From Thalassia testudinum (taxonomy: Eukaryota; Streptophyta; Magnoliopsida; Alismatales; Hydrocharitaceae): a stretch of 64,000 nt of DNA. The notes under the pieces were generated by a model that had not been told where the DNA came from, made no database searches, and saw only the letters and a program-made list of their open reading frames with translations. Of the stretch, positions 21,501-30,600 are shown one piece after another (the first letter of the stretch is position 1; each line of letters starts with the position of its first letter). A program made the position numbers and the translations under genes. Location: the NCBI GenBank assembly GCA_037157565.1, contig JAZHRO010000024.1, positions 16,746,501 through 16,810,500 of the forward strand, in the 5' to 3' direction.

Positions 21501-24244
21501 CAACTCCTCAAATAGTGCCTCTATCTTCTCATAATATTTTGTCGAGATATCTCCTTGACTGGTTGTGCTGATGCAAGTACAGAGGTCAATAATACGCACA
21601 TTGCTTGAGGTTTGGGCGTACCTTTTCTCGAGGGCTGTCTAAATCTCATATGCACTCTTTTTGTAGAGCATGTTTGAGCCGATGGATGGGTCCATCGAGT
21701 TCACGAGCCAGTTTATGACAACATTTTCTCTTTCTCGAACTTTTTGTCGTCCTTCAATTCTGGTGGCTCCTCAAGGAGTACGCTAAGCTTTTCTTAGCCT
21801 CCAAGAAATATCTTAAAGGCGTGAGCCCACAAGACATAGTTGGACGCGCCACTAAGCTTGATGGTTTTTTCAGAGACAACCACCTTGGCTTTTATTGGAT
21901 CAAGTGTGGCATCTCCAACGGTCGTGGTTGACTCCATCATCTTCTTTAGCCATCCTTTTTCGTGTAAGGCGCTGGATTTGTCGATACTTTTTGGATGCAG
22001 ATTTCACTAACGTGCAGTAGAATCTCTACATGCATAGGAGCCTAGACCGAAGGCTTTGATACCATCTTAGGATTTGCGCAAGTAGGAATGTGGAGGTTCC
22101 TTTGCATGGGAGAGAATAATTCCACGTGGACTGTGGCACACAAATCAAGGAGGAACATGGTGGTCAGCAGCCTATGTGGTGTTGGCGTAGGAGGTCGTGG
22201 GCCTTGATGGTGGTCAGTGGTGATGTTGTTGGAAGAAGAGAGAGGAAGTGGAGTAGTAGAATAAGAAATATTATTATTGACTCAAAGGAAATTCAAGGGA
22301 AGACTCTTTATATAGAGAGAGCATATCTCAATATTTGGAAACAAAAGATTTTATCACTTAAGGAAAGATTTTATCACTAAATAAATTCCAAACATTATTT
22401 CGTAAAATACCTTTACTAAAAATAGTAAACTTAACAATTAAGCAAAAGATTCAACTTGATCGTTTGTACCACAATATTGCTGGCCGTGAGGACCCTCTAT
22501 TACTTAGCACATGGCGCCATCTTTATTCCCAACAAATATCCTATTGATTTTATTTTCAAACAATTTTTATATGAAAGTGAGAGATGGGAGGAGGTCTCTG
22601 TACAAAATGCTTTTTGAAAATTCAGCGATAAATCAAAAGAGCTCATTTAGACAGGATGCCTACGAAAAATCATGCAAATTGGACATGGATAGGTCATCTT
22701 TGTAAGCAATTTAGATATAAAGGTTATAGACATAATTTATAAAATTCACCGAAGAGATTGCCTTGTACACGTCCATTTGCATGATTTTTTACATTTGTCC
22801 TATCTAAATGATGCTCTTTCAATGCGCATGGTAGGATTTCCGAAAAGTATTTTGTACAAGAACCTCTCATTGTCATCTTACCACAGCTTCCTCTCACATG
22901 ATTTCTCCTCTATATGTATATTTGTGAACTTACTTTTGGTATCTCTACTCCAATTAATGATTCTGTTCTTGTTCTAGATAGATATACAGCCTATATCTTT
23001 GTTATGTTTTAGTTTTTAGCTTTATTGCAGTTTAGTTTTTTTTAGGGCATGGGTGAACCATTTCACAATTTAGAAAATGTTATAAAAGCTGCATCTATAC
23101 TGGTTGATGAGCAAGGTTTGCACTTCAGTCCTCGCAAGGTGACTGTTTCAACCAGTGGCCTGGTTCCACAGTTGAAGCGATTTCTTCAAGAGTGTAACTG
23201 TGCATTAGCAGTCAGTTTAAATGCTACTACTGACGAGGTACACTTGGTTATCTATAATCATAAAAGTTGTTTTTCAAATTGGCTAGGTGGTTATCGTTGA
23301 CTATAATTTGGTAAAAAAAATGCAGGTCCGTAACTGGATCATGCCGATCAATCGGAAATATAACATCAAATCGCTTCTTGAAACCTTGAAAGAAGAGCTC
23401 CGGCACAAGCATCGATACAAAGTACTGTTTGAGTATGTGATGCTTGCAGGGATAAATGACAGGTTAGAAGTGTTAACCATTTCTGCACCAAATGAAAATT
23501 AGTATCTGGCTATACTGCATAGGTACCTTTTTTATTTTTTTGCTTGTCGAGTAGGAATCATCTTTGTTATTCAATCCATTTCTGTTCATAGAATCTTCTC
23601 TTTCACTACCCTTAAAAAAAAACCTTTTGCCCTAGCATGAAAATTTTTATTCCCTGTATTCAAAATACCAAATTCAGTTCATTAAACATCTGCTGCCTTG
23701 TTTCTGTTCGAAATTCGATCTATGTTGGCACCGATTTCCACATAAATGTGTCATTTGTTCTTCATGTCTTTAACATGCTCTTTGCCTTTCTGATTTTTGC
23801 CTTGCATCTTCTAATCTTTATTCAATTAAACGTACGCTCAAATGTAACCTGATTCCTTTTCTGCGATTATTACAATGAATGAGCTTCAAATGATTCTGTA
23901 TTAGCTGCATTATCTAACAAATGCTTATAAAGAGATCTCACGTTTCTCTGTGTTTAAATTCTTGTAGTCGAGAGGATGCGCAGCGGCTAATAAAACTTGT
24001 CGAAGGGATTCCTTGCAAGATCAATCTCATCTCGTTCAATCCCCATAAGGGATCTCCATTCACCCCTACTCCTGAAGAGAAGATCCTCAAGTTCCGCAAT
24101 ACCTTGGCAGAAGCCGGCTGTGTTGTGCTCTTACGTCTAAGTAGGGGGGACGATCAGATGGCTGCCTGTGGTCAACTGGGAAGACCCGGGGACGTTCAGG
24201 CTCCTATGCTTCGTCCGCCTGCTCAGTTTCAATTGGCTACTTGA
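6572..24244 (+). CDS. RlmN-type radical SAM RNA methyltransferase, plastid-type, nine exons
   Basis: The exons are 6572-6710, 6789-6850, 6952-7054, 9690-9787, 9934-10064, 10165-10273, 23046-23237, 23326-23462 and 23968-24244. All junctions are GT-AG and in phase, giving about 415 aa. RlmN enzymes use S-adenosylmethionine and a 4Fe-4S cluster to methylate C2 of adenosine in 23S rRNA and some tRNAs. The cluster motif CxxxCxxC is at Cys167, Cys171 and Cys174 ('CAMNCQFC'). 'GMGEP' follows at residue 215, and the second catalytic cysteine is Cys391 in 'MAACGQL'. Residues 1 to about 46 are rich in Ser, Pro, Leu and Arg with few acids, like a chloroplast transit peptide. The start at 6572 ('aATGGCC') was preferred over an in-frame ATG at 6494. 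Intron 6 is 12.8 kb and full of nested transposons. An in-frame alternative acceptor at 9855 would add 26 residues. No frameshift or stop is seen. Confidence 0.9.
7055..9689 (+). other. Intron 3 of the RlmN gene
   Basis: 2.6 kb between GT at 7055 and AG at 9688-9689. I see no recognisable mobile element. Short ORFs here lack family resemblance. Confidence 0.6.
10484..10860 (+). mobile_element. LTR-like sequence (TGTTGGAG...CACTAACA)
   Basis: 377 bp bounded by TG and CA, with short inverted ends TGTT/AACA. It has a TATA-like 'ctctttaaaggg' near 10708. It is followed at once by 'tggccacagcgc', a weak match (8 of 12) to the initiator-Met primer binding site of copia elements. No partner LTR and no matching 5 bp target duplication were seen, so this would be a remnant. 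It lies in RlmN intron 6. Confidence 0.45.
11545..11934. mobile_element. Tourist-like MITE (PIF/Harbinger-type)
   Basis: About 390 bp. The left end is GGGCTCGTTTGG; the reverse complement of the right end reads AGGTGTGTTTGG. Both sides are flanked by TTAA (11541-11544 and 11935-11938), consistent with the TAA/TTA target duplication of PIF/Harbinger elements. The interior is noncoding. It lies in RlmN intron 6. Confidence 0.65.
13125..13672 (-). other. Internal domain of the TRIM-like element
   Basis: 548 bp between polypurine tract and primer binding site. It contains a run of degenerate CAG/CAA triplets on minus near 13440-13550, which produces spurious ORFs. No gag or pol motif is present. 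Confidence 0.6.
13828..14100 (-). repeat. 3' LTR of the copia element (short form)
   Basis: It matches 22065 onward ('ggatttgcgcaagtagga', 'gaaatattattattgactc', a 'ctttatatagagag' TATA region). It ends 'atatcccaaca', so it lacks ~195 bp present in the other LTR, either by internal deletion or by disruption at the L1 junction at 14101. Confidence 0.75.
14159..15171 (+). pseudogene. L1 ORF1 (gag-like, zinc knuckle) remnant
   Basis: Two CCHC-type knuckles occur in tandem: '[14 protein letters not shown]' at about 14204-14245, with Tyr in place of the usual His, and '[14 protein letters not shown]' at 14279-14320, intact. Plant L1 ORF1 proteins carry such knuckles near the C-terminus and bind element RNA. 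The downstream G-rich region keeps open frames on several strands by composition only. The N-terminal part is missing or unrecognisable. Confidence 0.6.
16103..16124 (+). repeat. Homopolymer of 22 G
   Basis: An uninterrupted G run just upstream of the L1 endonuclease start. Its length is likely to be unreliable in assembly. Confidence 0.9.
16138..19643 (+). pseudogene. L1 ORF2 (endonuclease, RT, zf-RVT) remnant
   Basis: Domains are in the standard L1 order but spread over several frames: endonuclease 16138-16900, linker 16860-17200, RT 17480-18300, thumb/connection 18300-19050, zf-RVT 19320-19400, terminal module to 19643. The RT catalytic YADD survives. Frame changes near 16210, 16390, 17200 and 17470 and an in-frame stop at 18056-18058 preclude a complete protein. 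Confidence 0.85.
19751..21050 (-). repeat. LTR-like fragment with GACGTC motif array
   Basis: It shares 'cactaaccgtactacttaaagcgagggtagta' style sequence with 3990-4020, and a TATA-like 'ctatttatag' near 20195. From 20225 to 20720 it carries at least six GACGTC cores within CAGACGTCTG-like contexts plus many one-base variants. It sits between the L1 tail and the copia gag, where copia pol would be expected. It is probably part of another element captured by rearrangement. Confidence 0.55.
21170..21940 (-). pseudogene. Copia gag polyprotein remnant
   Basis: Reading starts at an ATG at 21940-21938. It contains a '[12 protein letters not shown]' gag region (about 21800-21850), '[12 protein letters not shown]' (about 21400-21435), a GRGRGQGRG stretch, and a degenerate zinc knuckle '[14 protein letters not shown]' whose last Cys is Tyr. 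Frame breaks and stops interrupt it (for example near 21395 and 21790). Gag would form the particle that packages element RNA. The primer binding site lies just upstream. Confidence 0.75.
22053..22064 (-). other. Primer binding site (initiator-Met type) of the copia element
   Basis: On the minus strand it reads TGGTATCAAAGC, one mismatch from the usual plant copia site TGGTATCAGAGC. It lies directly against the LTR end at 22065, which fixes element orientation as minus. Confidence 0.8.
22065..22534 (-). repeat. 5' LTR of the copia element (long form)
   Basis: 470 bp. The plus-strand left end TCTTAGG corresponds to TGTCAGG at 13828; the right end is CCCAACA. A TATA ('ctatataaagag' on minus) lies near 22307. 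It contains ~195 bp absent from the left LTR. Confidence 0.8.
22588..22869. repeat. Foldback (long inverted repeat) in RlmN intron 6
   Basis: The arm at about 22588-22705 pairs with the arm at about 22758-22869. Shared blocks include 'tgtacaaaat' against 'attttgtaca', 'aaaaatcatgcaaa' against 'tttgcatgatttttt', and 'catttaga' against 'tctaaatg'. The loop is ~50 bases. It could be a foldback MITE, or make hairpin RNA from the intron. No coding sequence. Confidence 0.7.
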
Positions 24245-24529
24245 GGAATTACCTCCCGTATGTGAATATGCTTTTGATGAATTACCTCTTCGAATTTATG
24301 GAGACCTTTTGTAAGCCTCATTAGATGAATGGAAGTTCAGAATTTTTTTGCCTTGAAAATGGAAAAGTAATACAGGAAAGACCAAATTCGTAGAGTGTTT
24401 TTTTGTTATGATTTTCTTAATGCATTTTTGACACCATTGTTGTGCATCCATGATACTAGCAGCTATCACGAATGGTATTGATAAATCAAATTACAGAAGA
24501 AACACAAAGAACGAACTGCTCCTCTTTCC
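24245..24529 (+). other. 3' flank of the RlmN gene
   Basis: A probable 3' untranslated region. T-rich and TGTAA-like sequences are present but no canonical AATAAA stands out. Confidence 0.4.
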
Positions 24530-24620
24530 TTGCAGTGGACTATTTGGCTTAAGAGGAACAATGCTGTATTTGATAATGCCGGGCCTTGTGTAGAGAGTAT
24601 TGTGGCAGGAGACTGCTCTC
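24530..24620 (+). mobile_element. Tail fragment of an L1 ORF2
   Basis: It encodes 'WTIWLKRNNAVFDNAG', which matches the terminal '[12 protein letters not shown]' module of the L1 at 19550. Nothing else of the LINE is visible, so this would be a strongly 5'-truncated old copy just downstream of the RlmN gene. Confidence 0.5.
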
Positions 24621-25427
24621 CGTGGGTGGTGTTTCGGTGCACCTATAGTGAAAGTTTGTCCTCTTTGCTTATGAAACCACTGAAAAAAAGGAACGGTATT
24701 GATAACGAACGATCACAACTCGGAGAAGGTGAGTGCCTCGTCAACTCCACCGCCAATCACTTGCATTTGTAGAGCTTAATCAAGGATAATTTTGACGAAA
24801 ATTTGTTATAGCAATAAAGTTAGAAATAACTATATCACCTTTTCTTCTTTTCTCTTGTTGTCTTCAATGACAGAAATTACAACCCCTTTAAATCAGATTC
24901 GCAATCTGCTTAGATTTTTAACTAAGCATGGATTAGCGTTACTTTTGTTTTAGAAGACGACCTTTGAATTTTTAGAGCTTACCTGATTGACGACAAATAT
25001 AGTCTTTTGAAACCAAAGCCGCATCTCAGCTGCCTAAACAGGAGATTTTGGATATAGGGTCCTATTGAAATACATCAGGGCCTCATCTCACAAGTACCCA
25101 CCTATTCGTGTACGTTAATCGGGAAAAGCATGATCAATACACTAAAAATAGGAAGAAGGTTAGCACTCTGTAGTGGGAACGCTCCAAACTTACGGTCATA
25201 TTCCCTTCAACAGCAGGGCTACGCATGCTTCATCTCGTAAAGCAATGTGTATGTGTTACTAATGGGCCTCCATGAGGTATATGCATTGTAAATGCATATT
25301 CTTCAAGCCAGTTCACTGTTAGAAGCTTTCGGTTTTCACATGCAAGTGGTACTAATTCCTTTCTTATTTACATTGTAGGAGTATTAATTTGGAGGTTAAT
25401 ATCTGAGTCTACATACTTGTTAATTTG
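24621..25427. other. Intergenic sequence without recognised features
   Basis: I see no gene or repeat that I can support here. Confidence 0.5.
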
Positions 25428-25747
25428 TGGGGGTGTTTGATTGTCGCATAAGAATAAGTAGTGGAATAAAATAATTGATAGTGTGAAGTAATATTGGTGA
25501 ATAATTTTTTAATATTATAATGTAGGTGTGAGTATATTGATATGATATAATGATGTATTTTAATGGATATATTATGTTGAAGTAGAATGATTTGATATGA
25601 TGTATCGGAATAAATTGATATTAATATTGATTGATAAAGTGAAATAAATTATATTTTTTTACTTCTGAATTAACTTCTTTAACTTTCACTAATAATTCTT
25701 TGACAAAGGGATAACTCTTGAATTATCTCCCAACCAATCATAGCCGT
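25428..25747. mobile_element. MITE, copy 3, inverted relative to 5974-6296
   Basis: The left end 'gggtgtttgattg...ataagaataag' matches the reverse complement of the right end of 5974-6296. The right end reversed, 'ggctatgattggttgggagataa', matches that copy's left end. It is AT-rich and noncoding. Confidence 0.6.
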
Positions 25748-26240
25748 AGTGTTAAGGGAAACGAACGTGAAAAGTGAACGTTAACATTTGACATCGCATT
25801 AGGGTTAACACCAGCATTTATCAGCATTTTCGTAAAAATTCTATTTTCTCCTCGAAACAGGAAGTGAAGGTTAAGTAAATTATACAATAGTAAAAACAGG
25901 TGTTAAATCCCCTAATGGCATATATTGGGAGTTCTTTGGCCATTGATCTAGCTCTTCAAAATTAGTAGAGTTAGTTTACTTCATGGGTTACGAAAGTGAT
26001 GTTAATAAATGTGAAATTGGTGTTAATCTTTATTTCTGTTTACTTGCATGGTGGTGTTAACATTAATTTCTATAGAGTGAAGTTTAGGTGTTAGGAAGTT
26101 ACGAAGTTAATACCTATTTTACTAACATCCCTTAGAATTGGTAATAGAAAAATAGATGTTAATCCCTTAAAATAGGTATTAAAATTATGTAAACATGGGT
26201 TAGCATCTCAAAATATAGGCTAACCTCTCAAGTAAACTAG
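25748..26240. repeat. Cluster of GTTAA/GGTGTTAA motifs with a perfect 15 bp inverted repeat
   Basis: About a dozen 'gttaa' or 'ttaac' words in 500 bases, many as 'ggtgttaa'. TTAATACCTATTTTA at 26107-26121 is perfectly inverted at 26168-26182. Motif-rich subterminal regions of this kind occur in DNA transposons such as CACTA or Mutator elements, but no terminal repeats or transposase were seen. Confidence 0.4.
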
Positions 26241-26298
26241 CATGTAGTGTCAAATAAAAATTCAAAGGATTTTCACATGGATTCTCCTTTTCTTATTA

Positions 26299-26562
26299 AT
26301 ATCATGTCCATATCCTTGGATTCTTGATATTATTAGCAATATCCTTAAAATTATAAAAGTTCTTACACATATACCCCTTTGAAGAAAAAATGGTACTAAA
26401 AATTAAAGAATCTTTGCCAAAAAAGATGTGAGCATCTAAGCAGAAGTCCACGTTTTATTTCTGCAATAGTTCTCCAATGTGAAAGAGTATATATGTTAAA
26501 ATTTTTGTGACTTCAAGGAAATCCAAGATGATATTAAAACTCCAAAGATATGGATATGATAT
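26299..26562. repeat. Inverted repeat (~35 bp arms, ~195 bp apart)
   Basis: 26299-26333 is inverted at 26528-26562 ('atatcatgtccatatcc' against 'ggatatgatat', and 'ttggattcttgatattat' against 'atgatattaaaactccaa'). It may be a MITE remnant. Confidence 0.5.
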
Positions 26563-26699
26563 CCAATGATTATAAAAATATGTACGTAAAAACCCTAAAT
26601 ACGGAAATGTCCTCTAGCTTGGCTCGTCCTCTTTTCCCTTCCATTGTCCTTCCCTTCCCATCAAGCCTCCTCTTCTTTGTAGATCTTGTTGGCCTCACC

Positions 26700-27250
26700 T
26701 TTCATTGGCTTGCTTTTGCTTTCCATTGACTTTGCCGTGTTTCAGGCTGTGTGCTCCGATTAGGTCTCTCACTGGATAGGCATCCATAGGTTCGACGATG
26801 GCTTGGGATGGGGAGTTCCTTGTTGGGCGGCTGTTGCTCGCTGTGCGGTGGTGGTACTTGCTGGGTTGTGATGCTACTAATGATACTCGTAGGACGCTCC
26901 TCGCAACACAGCTACCATTTCGAGGGCAGCTGGTGCTTGCTCACTGGGTGCTTCTCGCGGTGTATCTGGTGGTGGTTCTGTCGCTGTAGAGAGGCTTGTG
27001 GGAGTGCTTGTTAGCTATTTGGTGGTGCTGGAGTATTGATTGAAGGAGGGGACGACCTTTTCTTTTTTTGCTTCATTAGGATCACGTGAGATTCTGTGCT
27101 AATCACGGTTAAGATTTCCCAACTCTTGTTGGGTGCCGATGCCTATTAATCTTTTTGCTGTCGTGGATTGTATTGATCGTCGGGGTTACATCTTAGTGGC
27201 GTTACCTTCCTATAAGTGTATGATTTGCAGCTCTTTTAAAATTTAGAGGA
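26700..27250 (+). mobile_element. Diverged copy of the retroposon family seen at 48434-49308
   Basis: From about 27078 the order of words 'gattctgtgctaatca', 'gatgcctatt', 'gtggattgt', 'cggggttacatctt', 'gcgtta' matches 48925-49045. Boundaries and any target duplication are not visible. It lies upstream of the PSA3-like gene. Confidence 0.45.
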
Positions 27251-27667
27251 ACATGACTGGAATCTTTTGTGGGATATTTTTTTTAATTTTTATTATTATA
27301 ATTTCTATTTAATTTTATAAATTTATTTTTCTCAATTTGGATGAAATTCCTTCGTTTATGCGGGAAACAGTCTTCTCCTTCTCCCGAGGACAATCGAATT
27401 TCTCCTCTTTCTTTCCATGTGAGGGTACAATGAGGTTCTTCTCTGTTTCTAATAGAATTCGGATCTTCCATAAATAAAAAAAAACACAAACGTCCTCGTA
27501 ACTTTTGCGTTGTCATTTCCGAGAAGGGCTCACGACAAAAATCCCCTTCCTCTCCCTCCACCAACAAGATAACGGAACCCACCGCTGGACAAACCAGAAG
27601 AAAGTGGTAGGGGAAAGCACCATCAACGACCACCGCTACCGCTTCCTCCTCCCCCTCCCCCCACCTA

Positions 27668-30600
27668 ATGGTGACCGCCACCGCCGCCACCACCACCGCC
27701 TTCAAATCCCCACTCTCTTCCCCCTTCCTCCGCCCCGCGCGCACCCTCTCCCTCCCCGCCCTCCCTCGGCGGAGGGCGTGGAGCCGCGGGGCCCCCGGGG
27801 CGGTGGTGGCCTACATGGAGAGAAACCCTAACTCGGTGTCCGGTATGGCCGAGAAGCTCCTGGGGTCCCTCCCCGTGGTGGGGCTCGTGGCGCGTCTCCT
27901 CAGCGACGAGGGGGGCGTCGGCGACGACCTCGTGGACTTCGCCGAGTTCCGCCGAAGGGTTGGGAAGAATTGCGGGATCAACGACTCCAGGGCCTTCTAC
28001 GAGTTCCAGGAACGTCGCGGTCGGGTATAATGCCCTTTACACCCCCTCCTTTTTGTAGATAGCAAATATGGTGATTTGTTGCTTATCATGTGATGATAAT
28101 GTATTCTAACTGTTGTTGTGATAATTGCTGGAGAAGGAGGAGGAGGAGGAGGAGGAGGAGGAGGAGGAGGAGAAACTCTCTCCTTTTAAAAAAAGAAAAT
28201 TCTTTGTTGTTTTTCATCTTTAGATGTAGTCTTGTAGGTACGAATGATTCTCCTATCTGTGTGAAAGGAGTTTGGATGGCGATATCGATGCCGATAGCCT
28301 CGACTTTACATGTTCAACAAGTTAAGGAGCTATCCAAGTATAGATAAATTTATGTGAAGGATGAAAATTTATTTGTTTAATACTAAGAAAGGGCATGGAT
28401 GTCAGCTGAGTGTTATGTCCCCATGTAATCCAAAATGGCAAAGGATATGGATGTATGGAACTCATATCCATATCTATGTTTGGTTTGGATACAGATATTA
28501 ACTCTGGAGAAGAAAAAGAAAATATGTCATGGCAGTTGATTAGATATGGATAATCCATACCTGGATGCATCCTTAGATGGATGAAGTTGCTAGTGTAAAG
28601 TTAAGGATTGGTTTATAACTTGGGGTCTTCTTTGGATGAACCATTTAATCATGCTTTGAACTTGGATTACTGTAGGTAGCCAAGTCAAAAGAATGAATCG
28701 CATTGTTGTCCGTGTAAAAGTGTTTGGTCATGTTGAAGCTAGTTTTGCTGAACATGGTTGGTATCTCAACCAATAGCACATATATATCCTATTCACACGT
28801 ATTTTGTATCCCGAACACAATTTTGACCAGCCACCTCCTGGTGAACAAGTTTGCAAGTTTATTCCGAATATTACTTGAGCGAAAACTAGGCTTACGAATT
28901 CTGTTTTTAATAACATATATGCATGTCCCAGCTATGTTTCGTCATACCTTATTCTAAAATTAGGATTAGACCTGAAGTCATTGTGGCATTACAGAAGAAT
29001 GTAATCAATCCTTACCTCTGTAATTTATTCTCATTTCAGTTATGGTAGAAATAACGGTAAGTCATGTTAGTCTTAGATTGTTAATTGGGAGTTTCTTAAA
29101 CTTTTTGATCTCTATTTTTTCCCATTAAGACTAGACCATTCTGGGCTTCTAGTTCTATTTTTAGACCTTCATAACTGAGAATGATGTTGGACCATGCAAT
29201 TGCTGACAAAGAAGAATCACATGTTCTGCAAGCTTCAATGCTGGACTATAATAGTGATGGTGATCCATGTTTAGAGGATTACAAACCTTATTTAACTCCT
29301 ATACTTCTGTTGATATTCTGTCAAGTTTGTGGACCACAAGTCTTGGGGATATCTTTACTTGAACATTAGGTTTTATGAATTTTTCTTTTCCTCCTTCGAT
29401 TTGGGCCTCACATTGATAACATGTTATGGGCTAGTTGCTCTCAATCTAGATGGGGTTCTACTGAGGTAAAAAAACTGCTTTGGCGGGAGTAGGTTATTCA
29501 AGTTGAATATACAACCATCTTAAAGCTCCCATCTTTTTCGTTGCTTTCATTTACTATAGGATATCGTGTAATTGTCTTCAAGACCCTTTTCAAAAGAAAT
29601 TGTCTTGGAGACAGTGGTGATTGGCTACAGATCAAGGTTTTAGATGTCAATGTCTATACCACATCAACAAGTTAAAAATGAATATTACTGGGGATATATT
29701 ATAATTATTATTGATATATCACCTATATCACATAACTACTTCAAAATAGCTCAAAATGACCTTTCAAAAAAAAAGTTCAAAATGGCCGAAAAAGTTATGT
29801 TCTACGAAATTATGATTTTATTAATAACATATAAAATTATGATTATTTTTTTTAAAAGGGAAAATTATGATTAAATTACAACTACATATGTAAGGAAATG
29901 TCTATAATGATCAGAATCTTAAATTCATAACATTCAATGGAAAATAAAAGACATGACAATAAGTTCATAAGTATCATAAAAATTCACTGTGAAATGAAGA
30001 TAACATAAAATCGATAAATTTCTCTTTGATGGTTGTAAAATGCTAGGAGTATTAGTAGTCTTGTAGTGAGAAAGAGCAAAATAGATTGAGGTAAAAAGAA
30101 TTTGGGGTGTACTATTTACAAGATGCTCTATGAGAAATATATGGAGAAAACATGAGAAAAGTAGCGTGTGAGACTAAGCATGAGCATAAATTACATGTCA
30201 AAATGGGTTGATTAGTGATGTAAGTCATAAAAATAAGCATGGGTTGATTACACATATTGCTGGTTAAGATGGTTAGTGTTATGATTCGGTTCCCGGATCC
30301 CTACAGGATCCGAGATTAACTTGTCTCGACTAATCTCAAGATCTAATCGTCCAATGAGAAATGACTAAAAACAGTAAAATAAGTCACATTCACACATGCA
30401 ATATAACTAAGCAGAAGAAAAATATATAGTAAAGAAAGTAGAATAACTGTCTCAGTACATGCTACCACAAAGATGGTTAGTGTTATGATTCTGTTCCTGG
30501 ATCCTTACAGGACCTGAGATCGGCTCGTCTCGATTAATCTCAAGACTTAGTCGTCCAACGAGAAATGACAAAAAATAGTAAAATAAGTCACATTCACACA

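Larger units (their letters stand above)
13828..22534 (-). mobile_element. Ty1-copia-type LTR element inserted in the TRIM
   Basis: It begins TGTCAGG at 13828 and ends CCCAACA at 22534. It is flanked by AATAT on both sides (13823-13827 and 22535-22539). Removing it rejoins the TRIM LTR exactly ('ataatat' + 'cctattg'), confirming a real insertion. Terminal copies at 13828-14100 and 22065-22534 share ~270 bp. Gag coding is on the minus strand next to the right LTR. Protease, integrase and RT of the copia type were not found; an L1 and another repeat occupy the interior. Confidence 0.85.
12947..22562 (-). mobile_element. TRIM-like mini LTR retrotransposon, split by a later insertion
   Basis: The left LTR is 12947-13124 (178 bp, TGTTG...TAACA). 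The right LTR is 13673-13827 continued at 22535-22562. On the minus strand a primer-binding-like 'TGGTAGTGGAGCC' (13660-13672) abuts the right LTR, and a polypurine 'ggggag' (from 13125) abuts the left LTR. Each LTR contains a TATA ('ctatataaag' on minus). The interior is only ~548 bp and noncoding, rich in CAG/CAA triplets on minus. The 5 bp target duplication ATTTT is at 12942-12946 and 22563-22567. TRIMs are non-autonomous and use proteins of other LTR elements. Confidence 0.85.

Noticed and set aside
28090..28347. 85-codon ORF with a poly-Arg run
   Set aside because: It is produced by the (AGG)n microsatellite in the intron.
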